From Rhodospirillales bacterium (GTDB lineage Bacteria > Pseudomonadota > Alphaproteobacteria > Micavibrionales > Micavibrionaceae), in the NCBI GenBank assembly GCA_020638335.1, contig JACKIT010000004.1, positions 29,865 through 93,864 of the forward strand: DNA of 64,000 nt. The letters run 5' to 3'. Position numbers and translations under genes: made by a program. Every line of letters starts with the position of its first letter. Positions within the stretch are counted from its first letter, which is position 1. This document shows positions 49,124-57,531 of this stretch, one piece after another. The notes under the pieces are model-generated. The model was not told where the DNA came from. It searched no databases and saw nothing but the letters and a program-made list of their open reading frames with translations.

Positions 49124-49720
49124 TTATGCGAATGGGGCATCGTCTTCGTTTATTTCTAAAACGCTTCGAGACGTATCGCAAGAGAATCCGGCTCTGGCCA
49201 TGCGTGAGAGCTCTTTTTGAAAATCTATTTCTCTATCGCCGCGCCAGGGCCCAAGGCGTTTTTTTCGTGCAAATATGAGGGCGGCGTGGCGTTCTGCTTC
49301 TGTTTCATTGTTATGCGTTTGTTGGTCTATCGTGGTTAGTGTTTGTTCGATTTGATCAGCGTTGAGGCCTTTGGCGCGTAAGGCGCTGTGTATGGCGCGG
49401 GTGGATTTTCCGCGTCGTCGTAGGGAAGTGACCATAGCACGGGTGTAGACGGCATCGTCGAGCAGCCCTGCGTGGATAAATTTTTCAACCAGTTGATCTA
49501 CCAATGCGCTGCACTGAGTGTAGTTTTGATCTTTATGGGTCATGCAGGAGCGTTTGACTTTGCGGAGCATGACAGCGCGGAAATTTGCGGCGCTGGAAGC
49601 GTAGCGTTCAAGGTAATATAGTCCGGCATTGTGGAGATAGGTTTCGGTGATCTTTTTGGGACGTTTGCGCCTGTTGTTTTGTGGCTTGATCTTGACTTTG
49701 GAAGCTCTATTTTGTGACAT
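49124..49720 (-). CDS. recX: RecX family regulatory protein
   Basis: 198 residues. Three-helix RecX repeats: YYLERYASSAANFRAVMLRKV, FIHAGLLDDAVYTRAMVTSLRRRGKSTRAIHSALRAKG, and the C-terminal block with ARKKRLGPWRGD...ELSRMARAGFSCDTSRSVLE. RecX limits RecA filament growth. A basic N-terminal extension (about 22 residues, KVKIKPQNNRRKRPKK) is longer than usual. recA is not in the window. Confidence 0.85.
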   Translation of the reverse strand: MSQNRASKVKIKPQNNRRKRPKKITETYLHNAGLYYLERYASSAANFRAVMLRKVKRSCMTHKDQNYTQCSALVDQLVEKFIHAGLLDDAVYTRAMVTSLRRRGKSTRAIHSALRAKGLNADQIEQTLTTIDQQTHNNETEAERHAALIFARKKRLGPWRGDREIDFQKELSRMARAGFSCDTSRSVLEINEDDAPFA

Positions 49721-49741
49721 GGTGTAAATCCTAACGAATAT

Positions 49742-50548
49742 ATGATGAAAATGCCAGAGTCCTTAACCCCCCTTCATATTAGTACTGTCAATGTTATTGG
49801 TCTTTTGACGTTGATTAAGCGTGAAGTTGACCGATTTATGAATGTGTATATGCAAACACTGGTTGCGCCGGTTATTACAACGTTATTATTTTATACAATT
49901 TTTGCATTGGCGTTTGGTGGCACCGTGCGCCGGGTGGGAGACGTGCCGTTTCTGGAGTTTTTGGCTCCGGGGTTGATTATGATGACAATGGTACAAAATG
50001 CGTTTGCCAATACATCGTCCTCCATTGTGATTTCCAAGGTTCAGGGCAGCATTGTTGATATATTGTTGCCGCCGCTGTCTAGCCTTGAAATGTATGTTGG
50101 TTTTACCGTTGGGGCTGTTGCTCGCGGGTTGATTGTCGGGTTGGTGACGGGCGTGGTGATGAGTTTTTTTGTGCCGATTTCGGTGAGTTCGTGGGGGCTC
50201 ATCATTGTTTATGCGGTTTTAGGTACGATGATGCTTGGTTCCTTGGGGCTGGCGGCCGGGATTTGGTCGGAAAAGTTTGATCATATTGCGGCGGTGACGA
50301 ATTTTATTGTAACGCCTTTGACCTTTTTATCAGGGACATTTTATGCGGTGGAGGCTTTGCCACCGATTTGGCGGGGGGTGGCACATTATAATCCGTTTTT
50401 TTACATGATTGACGGATTTCGTACCGGGTTTATCGGGCAGGCGGATGGAAATACGTTGATCGGCATTGGTCTTTTGATCGTGATTAATCTTTCTTTGGCC
50501 ATGTTAACTCTTTGGATGTTGCGTACAGGCTATAAAATTAAGTCATAA
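49742..50548 (+). CDS. ABC-2 type transporter permease
   Basis: 268 residues, six membrane segments. VAPVITTLLFYTIFALAFGG, FLEFLAPGLIMMTMVQNAFAN, SLEMYVGFTVGAVARGLIVGLVTG and PLTFLSGTFYAVEALPPIWRG are the ABC-2 (YadH-like) pattern. These permeases export lipids, polysaccharides or drugs and need an ATPase; none is adjacent here, so the partner must be elsewhere. Starts 21 bases from divergent recX. Confidence 0.9.
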   Translation: MMKMPESLTPLHISTVNVIGLLTLIKREVDRFMNVYMQTLVAPVITTLLFYTIFALAFGGTVRRVGDVPFLEFLAPGLIMMTMVQNAFANTSSSIVISKVQGSIVDILLPPLSSLEMYVGFTVGAVARGLIVGLVTGVVMSFFVPISVSSWGLIIVYAVLGTMMLGSLGLAAGIWSEKFDHIAAVTNFIVTPLTFLSGTFYAVEALPPIWRGVAHYNPFFYMIDGFRTGFIGQADGNTLIGIGLLIVINLSLAMLTLWMLRTGYKIKS

Positions 50549-50599
50549 GAGCGCTTGTCAGAATACACTCCTTAGATATTTTCATGGTATAATGGAAAG

Positions 50600-51583
50600 A
50601 TGGACGATTTAATCTCAGAAGAACGCCTTGATGCGCCCGGCGCCTTTGAGAAGGCTGATGACGATGTGATACAGAGTTTTCAACTGGACGTTTCGTCGTT
50701 GCGGGGGCGCGCTGTGCGGTTGGGCGCTGTGTTGAATGATATTTTGGAGCCGCATGATTATCCAAATCCAGTGGCGCATTTGGTCGCCGAGACGGTGACG
50801 GTGACGCTTTTGCTTTCTTCGATGTTGAAGTTTGACGGGATATTTACCTTGCAAATCAGGGGGGATGGTCCGGTGAGTCTTCTGGTGGCTGATATGACAT
50901 CGGAAGGGGAAATTCGAGGATGTGCGCATTTTGATCCTGAGCGTTTAGAGCAGGCGCGGGCGCAGCTCTTGGCCTTAAAGGCCGAAGAGACTTCGCGCAA
51001 TCATCTGGCGCAATATCTGGGGAAGGGCTACATCGCTTTTACAGTCGATCAGGGCGCGGCGGCGGAGCGTTATCAGGGGGTTGTTGAGTTGCGGGGGGCT
51101 TCGCTGGTGGATTGTGTGCAGCATTATTTTAATCAATCCGAGCAGATTAGCAGCGGGATTAAGATGGCGGTGGGGCAGCGCGGCGGTGTTTGGCGGGCGG
51201 GCGGTGTGATGCTTCAAAAAATGCCAGATGGTGATGGTTATTCGGAAATCAAGGGTAATATGGATGAGGATGATTGGCGCCGGGCGATGATTTTGCTGGA
51301 AAGCTGTACGGAAGATGAGTTTCTTGATCCTAATTTGCATTCTAACGCGCTGCTGACGCGGTTATTCCATGAAGAAGATGTACGGGTGTTTCAGCCTGTG
51401 AATGTCTTTAAAGGTTGCCGGTGCAGTGAAGCTAAGGTCTATGCCATGTTAACGATGATGCCGGCTGAAGACCTTGATTACATGGCGGAAGATGGTCAGA
51501 TTTCCATGCGCTGTGAGTTTTGTTCTCAAGAATATAGCTATGCGCGTGAAAAATTTCCTGCCGGTGAAGATAAAAAGCATTAA
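50600..51583 (+). CDS. hslO: Redox-regulated chaperone Hsp33
   Basis: 327 residues. N-terminal holdase domain (VSSLRGRAVRLGAVLNDIL, LAETVTVTLLLSSMLKFDG, LVADMTSEGEIRGCAHF) and the C-terminal zinc switch with Cys pairs GCRCSEAKV and RCEFCSQ. Oxidation of the four cysteines releases zinc and activates it. Its stop overlaps the trkH stop by four bases. Confidence 0.95.
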   Translation: MDDLISEERLDAPGAFEKADDDVIQSFQLDVSSLRGRAVRLGAVLNDILEPHDYPNPVAHLVAETVTVTLLLSSMLKFDGIFTLQIRGDGPVSLLVADMTSEGEIRGCAHFDPERLEQARAQLLALKAEETSRNHLAQYLGKGYIAFTVDQGAAAERYQGVVELRGASLVDCVQHYFNQSEQISSGIKMAVGQRGGVWRAGGVMLQKMPDGDGYSEIKGNMDEDDWRRAMILLESCTEDEFLDPNLHSNALLTRLFHEEDVRVFQPVNVFKGCRCSEAKVYAMLTMMPAEDLDYMAEDGQISMRCEFCSQEYSYAREKFPAGEDKKH

Positions 51584-53022
51584 TGCCGCCAGAAGGATGG
51601 GTGTAGCAGGATAAGCGCGGCGAGGATTTCCAGACGTCCCAGGAGCATGCCGACGCTTAAGACCCATTTGGCGCTGTCGGGGAGGGTGGAAAAATTTCCT
51701 GATGGGCCGATGACTTCACCCAGACCGGGGCCGACATTCGATATAGAGGTCATGGCACCGGAAAGTGATGTTATAAAATCCAGTCCTAGAGCAGAGAGCG
51801 CCAGTGCGAGAGCGATGAAGCAGATGGCGTAGAGGAAGAGGAAGCTCATCACTGAGAGGGGGACATCTTCGGGGATGGGCTTGCCATTGTAGTGGGCAAC
51901 AAAGGCTCCGTGCGGGTGTAGAAGTTTTTGGATTTGAACCCGGATTACCGACAGGAAAATCTCAAAACGGAAGATTTTGATACCGCATGAGGTTGATCCG
52001 GCGCAGGCTCCTATACCCATCAGGAAAAATGTTAGTGCTATAACAAACCCTCCCCATTGGTCATAAGCTTCGCTAGCAAATCCAGTTCCGGTCATCAATG
52101 AGGTCATGTTAAATGTGGCGCCGATGAATGCCCGGTATGCGTTCATATCCTGGGTTGTGACCAGATAGGTTGTGGTTGTTGCTATTGAAAGGCTGAGGAT
52201 CAGTAAAAACATGCGAACTTGTGAGTTAACCAGAAGAGGCCGCAGGTTCCCTCGTATAGCTTTGAGGTAAAGAATGAAGGGGGTGCCGGCAACGATCATG
52301 AAGAAGGTGCAAAGTAGCTCTATTGCATCGCTATGGAAGTGTCCTAGAGAGGCATCGTAGGTAGAGAATCCGCCGGTTGCTAATGTGGTGAGAGCGTGGT
52401 TGAGGGCGTCAAATTTCCCCATACCTGCCAGTAAATATGCGAGTAAGCAAAGCATGGTCAATCCGATGTAAATTGCGCCGATTGAACTGGCGAGCTGGGC
52501 GGTGCGAGGCAAGGCTTTTTCGCTTTCTGAGAGCTCAGTGCGAAAAATCTGCATGCCACCGACGCTGAGCATCGGCAGGACTGACATGGCCATCAGGACG
52601 ATTCCTATGCCGCCAAGCCATTGCAGGATTGAGCGCCAGAGCAGGATGCCGGGAGGGGCTTTGTCCAGGTTGGTCATGACAGTGGATCCTGTCGTGGTTA
52701 TGCCCGAGACGGCTTCAAAAAACGCATCCGTAAAGCTGAGATTTTGACCAGAAAGCGCAAGGGGGATGCAGGCAAAGAGTGAGGTAACGACCCAGCTCAT
52801 AAAGGTCATCATGAAGGCTTGGCGTAAATTCATAGTGAATTCCAGACCTGCATTGCTGAGTATGAGCGAACCGCCAAAAAAGGCTGTGATCACAATGCAC
52901 AGGAAAAACACCTTCCAGTCCGGGTTGCTCCAATACATATCTGCGAGCATTGGAATAAGCATGCCGATGGATAGAATGGATAGCAAGATGCCCTGAATGT
53001 ATAGAACAGGTCTAAAATCCAT
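51580..53022 (-). CDS. trkH: Trk-type potassium uptake protein TrkH
   Basis: 480 residues, four two-helix-plus-P-loop units. Selectivity-filter loops SGITTTGSTVM, TTLATGGFSTYDAS, TSLMTGTGFASE and TSISNVGPGLG are all there. Brings K+ into the cell with TrkA, whose gene is not here. Upstream of it 173 bases hold the terminator of the OmpA gene. Confidence 0.94.
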   Translation of the reverse strand: MDFRPVLYIQGILLSILSIGMLIPMLADMYWSNPDWKVFFLCIVITAFFGGSLILSNAGLEFTMNLRQAFMMTFMSWVVTSLFACIPLALSGQNLSFTDAFFEAVSGITTTGSTVMTNLDKAPPGILLWRSILQWLGGIGIVLMAMSVLPMLSVGGMQIFRTELSESEKALPRTAQLASSIGAIYIGLTMLCLLAYLLAGMGKFDALNHALTTLATGGFSTYDASLGHFHSDAIELLCTFFMIVAGTPFILYLKAIRGNLRPLLVNSQVRMFLLILSLSIATTTTYLVTTQDMNAYRAFIGATFNMTSLMTGTGFASEAYDQWGGFVIALTFFLMGIGACAGSTSCGIKIFRFEIFLSVIRVQIQKLLHPHGAFVAHYNGKPIPEDVPLSVMSFLFLYAICFIALALALSALGLDFITSLSGAMTSISNVGPGLGEVIGPSGNFSTLPDSAKWVLSVGMLLGRLEILAALILLHPSFWRH

Positions 53023-53135
53023 AGATGATTGCTTGCCTTTACCTTTTGATAGCGTTGTTTTTTTCTAAGACGGTTTGTTTCCGTTGTTGTTTGCATTTCG
53101 TCAGAAGAGAAAAACAAACGATATTTGTAAGTATT

Positions 53136-53173
53136 ATAAAAAAGCCGAAGCACAGGCAGGCTATGCTTCGGCT
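53136..53173 (-). terminator. Rho-independent terminator of the OmpA-family gene
   Basis: AGCCGAAGCA (53143-53152) and TGCTTCGGCT (53164-53173); on the minus strand the stem is followed by TTTTTTATAA. Between the OmpA-family stop (53196) and trkH. Confidence 0.85.
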
Positions 53174-53195
53174 CTGATTTTATGCGATTACTCTT

Positions 53196-54116
53196 TTAGT
53201 TAAAAGAGATATTCACGCGGCGGTTTGCCGGTTCGCGGATATTGTCCGGTGTTTCAACCAATAATTCCGTTTCGCCTTTGGCATCGACCAAAATTAAGGC
53301 CGGGTCAACACCGCGCTGGACCAAGGCATCTTTAACATTGTTGGCGCGTTTGAAGGCTAGGCGCTGGTTATATTTTTGAGGGCCTGATGTATCGGTGTGT
53401 CCAACAACGTTGATTGCTGTGGGTGGGTTTTTAGAGACTTCATCGGCGACGGCGTCGAGAACGTTAAGCGCTCCTGAGCCGAGATCTGATGAATCCCAGT
53501 TAAAGAAGACCAGATACATGGCGTTTTCTACTGCCATAGGGGCGTTAGGGTCAATATCAAACGCACCTGTGTCGGCGGTTATCTCAGGGGCTGGAGCGGC
53601 GGGTGGAGGCTGAATCATACCTTCGAGTCGACTGATATGTTTCAGGAACTCATCCTTACAGTGCGTGCCGCCGGCATCGCTCCAGTTTTCTTCCTGTCCT
53701 TCAATCCAGCAGTCGTATTTTGCCTGTGCTTTGGCGGCGATTTCAGGAGCAACTTCGCGTCCGCCAAGATCATAGGCAACGATCAAACGCCCACGTGCAG
53801 CGCTGAGTTCGCGGATATGTTCTTCACTCAGGTTCCAGTCAACAACTGGTTCGGGTAAAACATTTTCGCCAGAGGCTGCCGCCAGACCTTTGCGTGCAAA
53901 GTGTAGCGCATCAGGGTAGTCGAACATGTCTTTAAGTTCGCTGTTGGCGAATCGTCTATATTCTTCGGCAAGTGCTTGAGTGAACGGGCTACCCACGGCC
54001 TGGGCGTCATTTAAGGCCTCTACTTCGCTGAAGCTTGTGAAGGCAGTACAGGCGGATGTCGTTCCCCCCAGTGCCAGCAGGCCAGCGGTTAAAATCATAT
54101 TGCGCAGCGTGTTCAT
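53196..54116 (-). CDS. OmpA-family envelope protein
   Basis: 306 residues. Signal peptide (ILTAGLLALGGTTSAC) with a weak lipobox TSAC, so lipid anchoring is possible but uncertain. An N-terminal all-helical region with two Cys (YDCWIEGQ, GTHCKDEF), a Pro/Ala linker (QPPPAAPAPE), then the OmpA C-terminal peptidoglycan-binding domain: MYLVFFNWDSSDL, INVVGHTDTSGPQKYNQRLA, RRVNISF. It ties outer membrane to peptidoglycan. Confidence 0.88.
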   Translation of the reverse strand: MNTLRNMILTAGLLALGGTTSACTAFTSFSEVEALNDAQAVGSPFTQALAEEYRRFANSELKDMFDYPDALHFARKGLAAASGENVLPEPVVDWNLSEEHIRELSAARGRLIVAYDLGGREVAPEIAAKAQAKYDCWIEGQEENWSDAGGTHCKDEFLKHISRLEGMIQPPPAAPAPEITADTGAFDIDPNAPMAVENAMYLVFFNWDSSDLGSGALNVLDAVADEVSKNPPTAINVVGHTDTSGPQKYNQRLAFKRANNVKDALVQRGVDPALILVDAKGETELLVETPDNIREPANRRVNISFN

Positions 54117-54271
54117 CTATGTGCTCCTTAAACCAGTATTGAAAGCATGCTTTTTAATAATACCTATGCTTTTAAAGCCCTTATTCCGTATTGTAAAGCG
54201 TGTTTACGGCTTTGGGACTGCTTTTCCAGAGGATTTTTTCTGGTGAGTTTTTTAGCGTGGGGAATTAAAAC

Positions 54272-54300
54272 TTGACTCTTTGGTGTCAGACGATAAATAG
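54272..54300 (+). promoter_or_regulatory. Possible promoter of the DJ-1/PfpI gene
   Basis: TTGACT (54272-54277) and, 16 bases on, TAAATA (54294-54299). The 297-base gap between the divergent OmpA-family gene and this gene otherwise holds only the operator-like palindrome at 54356. Confidence 0.35.
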
Positions 54301-54355
54301 AGTGGCAAAATTCCGGTGTGTCGACACATAATTTATAAAGACGCCTGCCCGGTTT

Positions 54356-54381
54356 TTTTGATTTTCTTAAAAGAATCAAAA
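54356..54381. promoter_or_regulatory. Near-perfect palindrome before the DJ-1/PfpI gene
   Basis: TTTTGATTTTCTT and AAAAGAATCAAAA face each other without a gap, two mismatches, 32 bases before ATG 54414. It could be an operator site; the binding protein is unknown. Confidence 0.35.
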
Positions 54382-54413
54382 CGTTAAACGCTTATAAATT
54401 AAGGAGTTTTTGA

Positions 54414-55007
54414 ATGAGCCAATATCTGCGTGGTCAAAAAATTGCTGTGCTCGTTGCTAATGGATTTTCTGAAAAGGATTTGACGTTAACGCAAAAGGAG
54501 ATTTTAAGCTTTGGCGCGCAGATTCGCATTGTAAGCATGGATGCGGGATTGGTGAGTAGCTGGAATGATGATGAGGGGCAGGGAATCTGGGGGCTGAATT
54601 TTGCTTCCGATCAGGTTTTGAGTCGGGCTTTGGCGGCTGATTTTGATGTGTTGCTGGTGCCGGGAGGGCAGCGCAGTCTTGATAAACTTAAAATGACAGC
54701 TCATACGCGGCGTTTTATCCGCAGCTTTGTTGAAGCGGGTAAGGCAGTTATATTTTTCCATGATGCCTTGGAATTGCTGGCTTTTGCTGAATGTGGCGGT
54801 GGTGTGCGTGTGAGTGGGCCTGAGGGGGTGCGTGAGACGCTGGAGGCGCAGGGTGCGATTTGGGTTGATGATGAGATGGTGCAAAGCGGCGCTGTGATGA
54901 GCGGGCGCTGTGATGAAGATACACGCGGAGACTTTACAGCAGCGGTGGCGCAGTTTTTAATGGAACAGGCTTCTGCCGGTGCGATGTCACAGGCTGTGGC
55001 GGCTTAA
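54414..55007 (+). CDS. DJ-1/PfpI family protein lacking the usual cysteine
   Basis: 197 residues, start behind AAGGAG. Rossmann-like start KIAVLVANGFSEKDLTLTQ and DVLLVPGGQRSLDKLK match the family. The elbow that normally reads A(I/A)CHG is AVIFFHDALELL, with Phe in the Cys position, so hydrolase, chaperone or glyoxalase chemistry at Cys is not expected. A glutamate in the E-K-D motif is kept. Cytoplasmic. prfB starts 31 bases after its stop. Confidence 0.8.
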   Translation: MSQYLRGQKIAVLVANGFSEKDLTLTQKEILSFGAQIRIVSMDAGLVSSWNDDEGQGIWGLNFASDQVLSRALAADFDVLLVPGGQRSLDKLKMTAHTRRFIRSFVEAGKAVIFFHDALELLAFAECGGGVRVSGPEGVRETLEAQGAIWVDDEMVQSGAVMSGRCDEDTRGDFTAAVAQFLMEQASAGAMSQAVAA

Positions 55008-55038
55008 TTCATAGTGTTTAATTTTAGGGATTTTTGGT

Positions 55039-56155
55039 TTGAGGGCTGAAACTGAAAGCGTTGTAAGAGACATTGAAATGGCTCTGGCTTTGCTGAGGAG
55101 GCATCTTTGACTGGGACGCGTCTGTTTTGCGTCTTGATGAACTTAATGCCTTAAGTGAAGATCCTGATCTTTGGAATGATGCTGACAAGGCTCAGAAGGT
55201 TATGCGCGAGCGTAACCGGTTGGATGATCAGATTTCCAACGTGCGGGCGTTGGAGCAATCTTTAAATGATAATATCGAATTGATCGCTCTTGGGGAAGAA
55301 GAGGGCGACGGGGCTGTTGTGGTCGAGGCTGAGCAGGCTTTGGAGGAGATGAAGGCGACTGTTGAACGCCGCCAGTTGCAGAGTTTGCTTTCGGGTGAGG
55401 CCGATGGCAATGATGCGTATTTGCAGGTCAATGCCGGGGCCGGTGGGACGGAGGCACAGGATTGGGCCAATATGATTCTGCGGATGTATACACGTTGGGC
55501 AGAGAGGCGCGGGTTTAAGGTTTCCGTGCTGGAGATGAGCGATGGAGAAGAAGCCGGGATTAAGTCGGCTACTTTGAAAATTGAAGGCGATCAGGCTTAC
55601 GGCTGGCTGAAGACGGAAACGGGGGTGCATCGTTTGGTGCGAATTTCACCGTTTGATTCGAATGCGCGGCGGCATACAAGTTTTGCCTCGGTTGCGGTCT
55701 CGCCGGTGATTGATGATGACATCGATATTGAGGTTGAGGAAAAGGATTTACGTATCGATACGTATCGTAGCAGTGGTGCGGGCGGGCAGCACGTTAATAC
55801 TACGGATTCTGCGGTTCGTATTACGCATATGCCGACAGGGATTGTCGCGGCGGTGCAAAGTGAGCGCTCACAACATCAGAACCGTGCCAACGCAATGGCG
55901 CTGCTCAAAGCCAAGCTTTATGAAGCGGAGTTGCATAAGCGCGAAGAGCAGGCCGCGGCAGAACATGGAGAAAAAACCGATATTGGGTGGGGGCATCAGA
56001 TTCGCTCTTATGTTCTGCATCCGTATCAGATGATTAAGGATTTGCGCACGGGGGTTGAAACTTCACAATCTGCGGCCGTGTTGGATGGGGGGCTTGATCA
56101 GTTCCTGGAAGCAGCGTTGGCGCAAAAGCTTCATCGGAATGAAGAAAACTCATAG
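55039..56155 (+). CDS. prfB: Peptide chain release factor 2 with programmed +1 frameshift
   Basis: 371 residues when the frameshift is used: TTG 55039 (AGGGA eight bases upstream) starts MRAETESVVRDIEMALALLR, then after CTT 55105-55107 the TGA at 55108 is bypassed by +1 slippage and translation goes on at GAC 55109 with DWDASVLRLDELNAL. RF2 reads UGA and UAA stops. Tripeptide SPF in RISPFDSNARRH and the catalytic GGQ in GAGGQHVNTTDSAVR are present. The frameshift makes RF2 control its own level. The TTG start is inferred; the downstream frame alone would be truncated. Confidence 0.95.
55095..55111 (+). promoter_or_regulatory. prfB programmed frameshift site
   Basis: GAGGAGG (Shine-Dalgarno-like), three bases, CTT TGA C: the same arrangement as in E. 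coli prfB. The SD-like element and slow UGA decoding push the ribosome one base forward. Confidence 0.95.
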
Positions 56156-56258
56156 TTCTGAGCTATAAAAACTGTTTGGTCGAGTTGGTGGGCTTGTTAT
56201 ATCGATGGCGTTACATTAGTCTGATTCGCGATTCACAATTTTATAGGGATTCTCAATT

Positions 56259-57353
56259 ATGCGTAGTCAGGTTTGCGGGACAGTTCTTTTAATGGGGATG
56301 GTCATGAGTGGTGGGGCGCTGGCGCACCCGTTGACGGTTGCTCCATATTCGTCAGAGCGGTTTGCGCAGTCTGTGATTCAAGCTGGATTTCAGTTTTTGC
56401 CACCGGTGAATGATTCGGTTTCTCCTTTGGATGATTCTCAGGTGTTAAACTCTTCAAAATCGGAGGATTTTAGCGCGCAGAATCAATTTAAGCAACCTGT
56501 AGTCCAAGATGAGCCTAAACTTGAGCTTGTGGTGCCGGTATATGATTCGGCTATATCTCGGGTACCTCAACCGGGTGACCCATATTTTGATCCGCCAAGT
56601 CAGGACCGTTTGATGATGGCAGTGGAGGAAGAGCCTGTACAAGAGGAGCCTGTACAAGAGGTATTGGAGTTTGATGTGTTGCAGGAGATTCCTGCTGAAA
56701 GCGTTGCCAGCTCATCTGAGGTTCGGGGGGATGTTCTTTCCGGCGATTTAAATAAGGAGAATGCTGTTGCAGAGGTTCAGGGTGAACCTTATGAACCTTT
56801 GGTGGTTCGCATGTCTGATCATATCGGTGGAGAGGTATTAGTTTCTGAAGATGAGCCTGTTTTGCTTGTGCCTTCTTCGTTTAAAGAGTCTCTGGTTGAA
56901 GATGTGCTGGCGGCTGAAAGTACGGTTTCTGTGGAAGAAGCGCCAATTTTAGACGTTTCACCTCCAGTCTTTGAAAAACCTGAGGAGATTATTGTGTGGA
57001 ACGGGGATCGTGTGCCGGTTAATACCCCCATTCCGGTGGCGGATTTTGAGCCAGCGTCCGGCACGGAGCAGGTTGACGTTGTTGAGGGGGTGCAATGGCG
57101 TGCGTTGGAGGGGCAGAATATCCGTCAGACGCTTGAGCAATGGTCGCAGGCTGCCGATGTGGCATTAATTTGGGACAATGTTAACGCTTTTGCGGTTTTG
57201 GAACCATTTGAGATTCGCGGTGATTATGAGCAGGCAGTTCAGATGCTTTTGGATCAATATATGCGTAGTGATGTTCGTCCGGTTGCGACATTGCATTTGG
57301 ATCCGGAAAACCAGCAAAAGACATTGGTTGTGCGGATTGTTGAGGGTGGGTAG
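56259..57353 (+). CDS. Exported protein with a TcpQ-like C-terminal domain
   Basis: 364 residues. Signal peptide 1-22 (VCGTVLLMGMVMSGGALA). A long Glu/Val/Pro-rich middle (45-270) with repeated EEPVQE and no fold visible. C-terminal about 85 residues VQWRALEGQNIRQTLEQWSQ...WDNVNAFAVLEPFEIRGDYEQAVQMLL match the TcpQ/PilL C-terminal pattern (W..G..L...L..W), which in type IV pilus systems is an outer-membrane secretin partner. No other pilus genes are here. The coiled-coil gene follows 178 bases on and is probably functionally linked. Confidence 0.65.
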   Translation: MRSQVCGTVLLMGMVMSGGALAHPLTVAPYSSERFAQSVIQAGFQFLPPVNDSVSPLDDSQVLNSSKSEDFSAQNQFKQPVVQDEPKLELVVPVYDSAISRVPQPGDPYFDPPSQDRLMMAVEEEPVQEEPVQEVLEFDVLQEIPAESVASSSEVRGDVLSGDLNKENAVAEVQGEPYEPLVVRMSDHIGGEVLVSEDEPVLLVPSSFKESLVEDVLAAESTVSVEEAPILDVSPPVFEKPEEIIVWNGDRVPVNTPIPVADFEPASGTEQVDVVEGVQWRALEGQNIRQTLEQWSQAADVALIWDNVNAFAVLEPFEIRGDYEQAVQMLLDQYMRSDVRPVATLHLDPENQQKTLVVRIVEGG

Positions 57354-57531
57354 TGATATTTTACCCACAGGCCTAGCTTGCAGAATGTGAATAAGTTTTG
57401 ACTCATATCCTCAGGATCGTAAGCTGGAGTGGGGGTTTCGGTTTGTGATTCTTTTGCTCGTGTTTCGGGAAGTGAGTTGCATAATGTCCTGTCTTTATTT
57501 TGATTTTCATTGCATATAAGGGAAAAGAGCG

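Noticed and set aside
54381..54400. Possible CtrA half-sites TTAA in the leader of the DJ-1/PfpI gene
   Set aside because: Spacing is 11, not 7, bases between the TTAA elements; the N7 partner has a mismatch.
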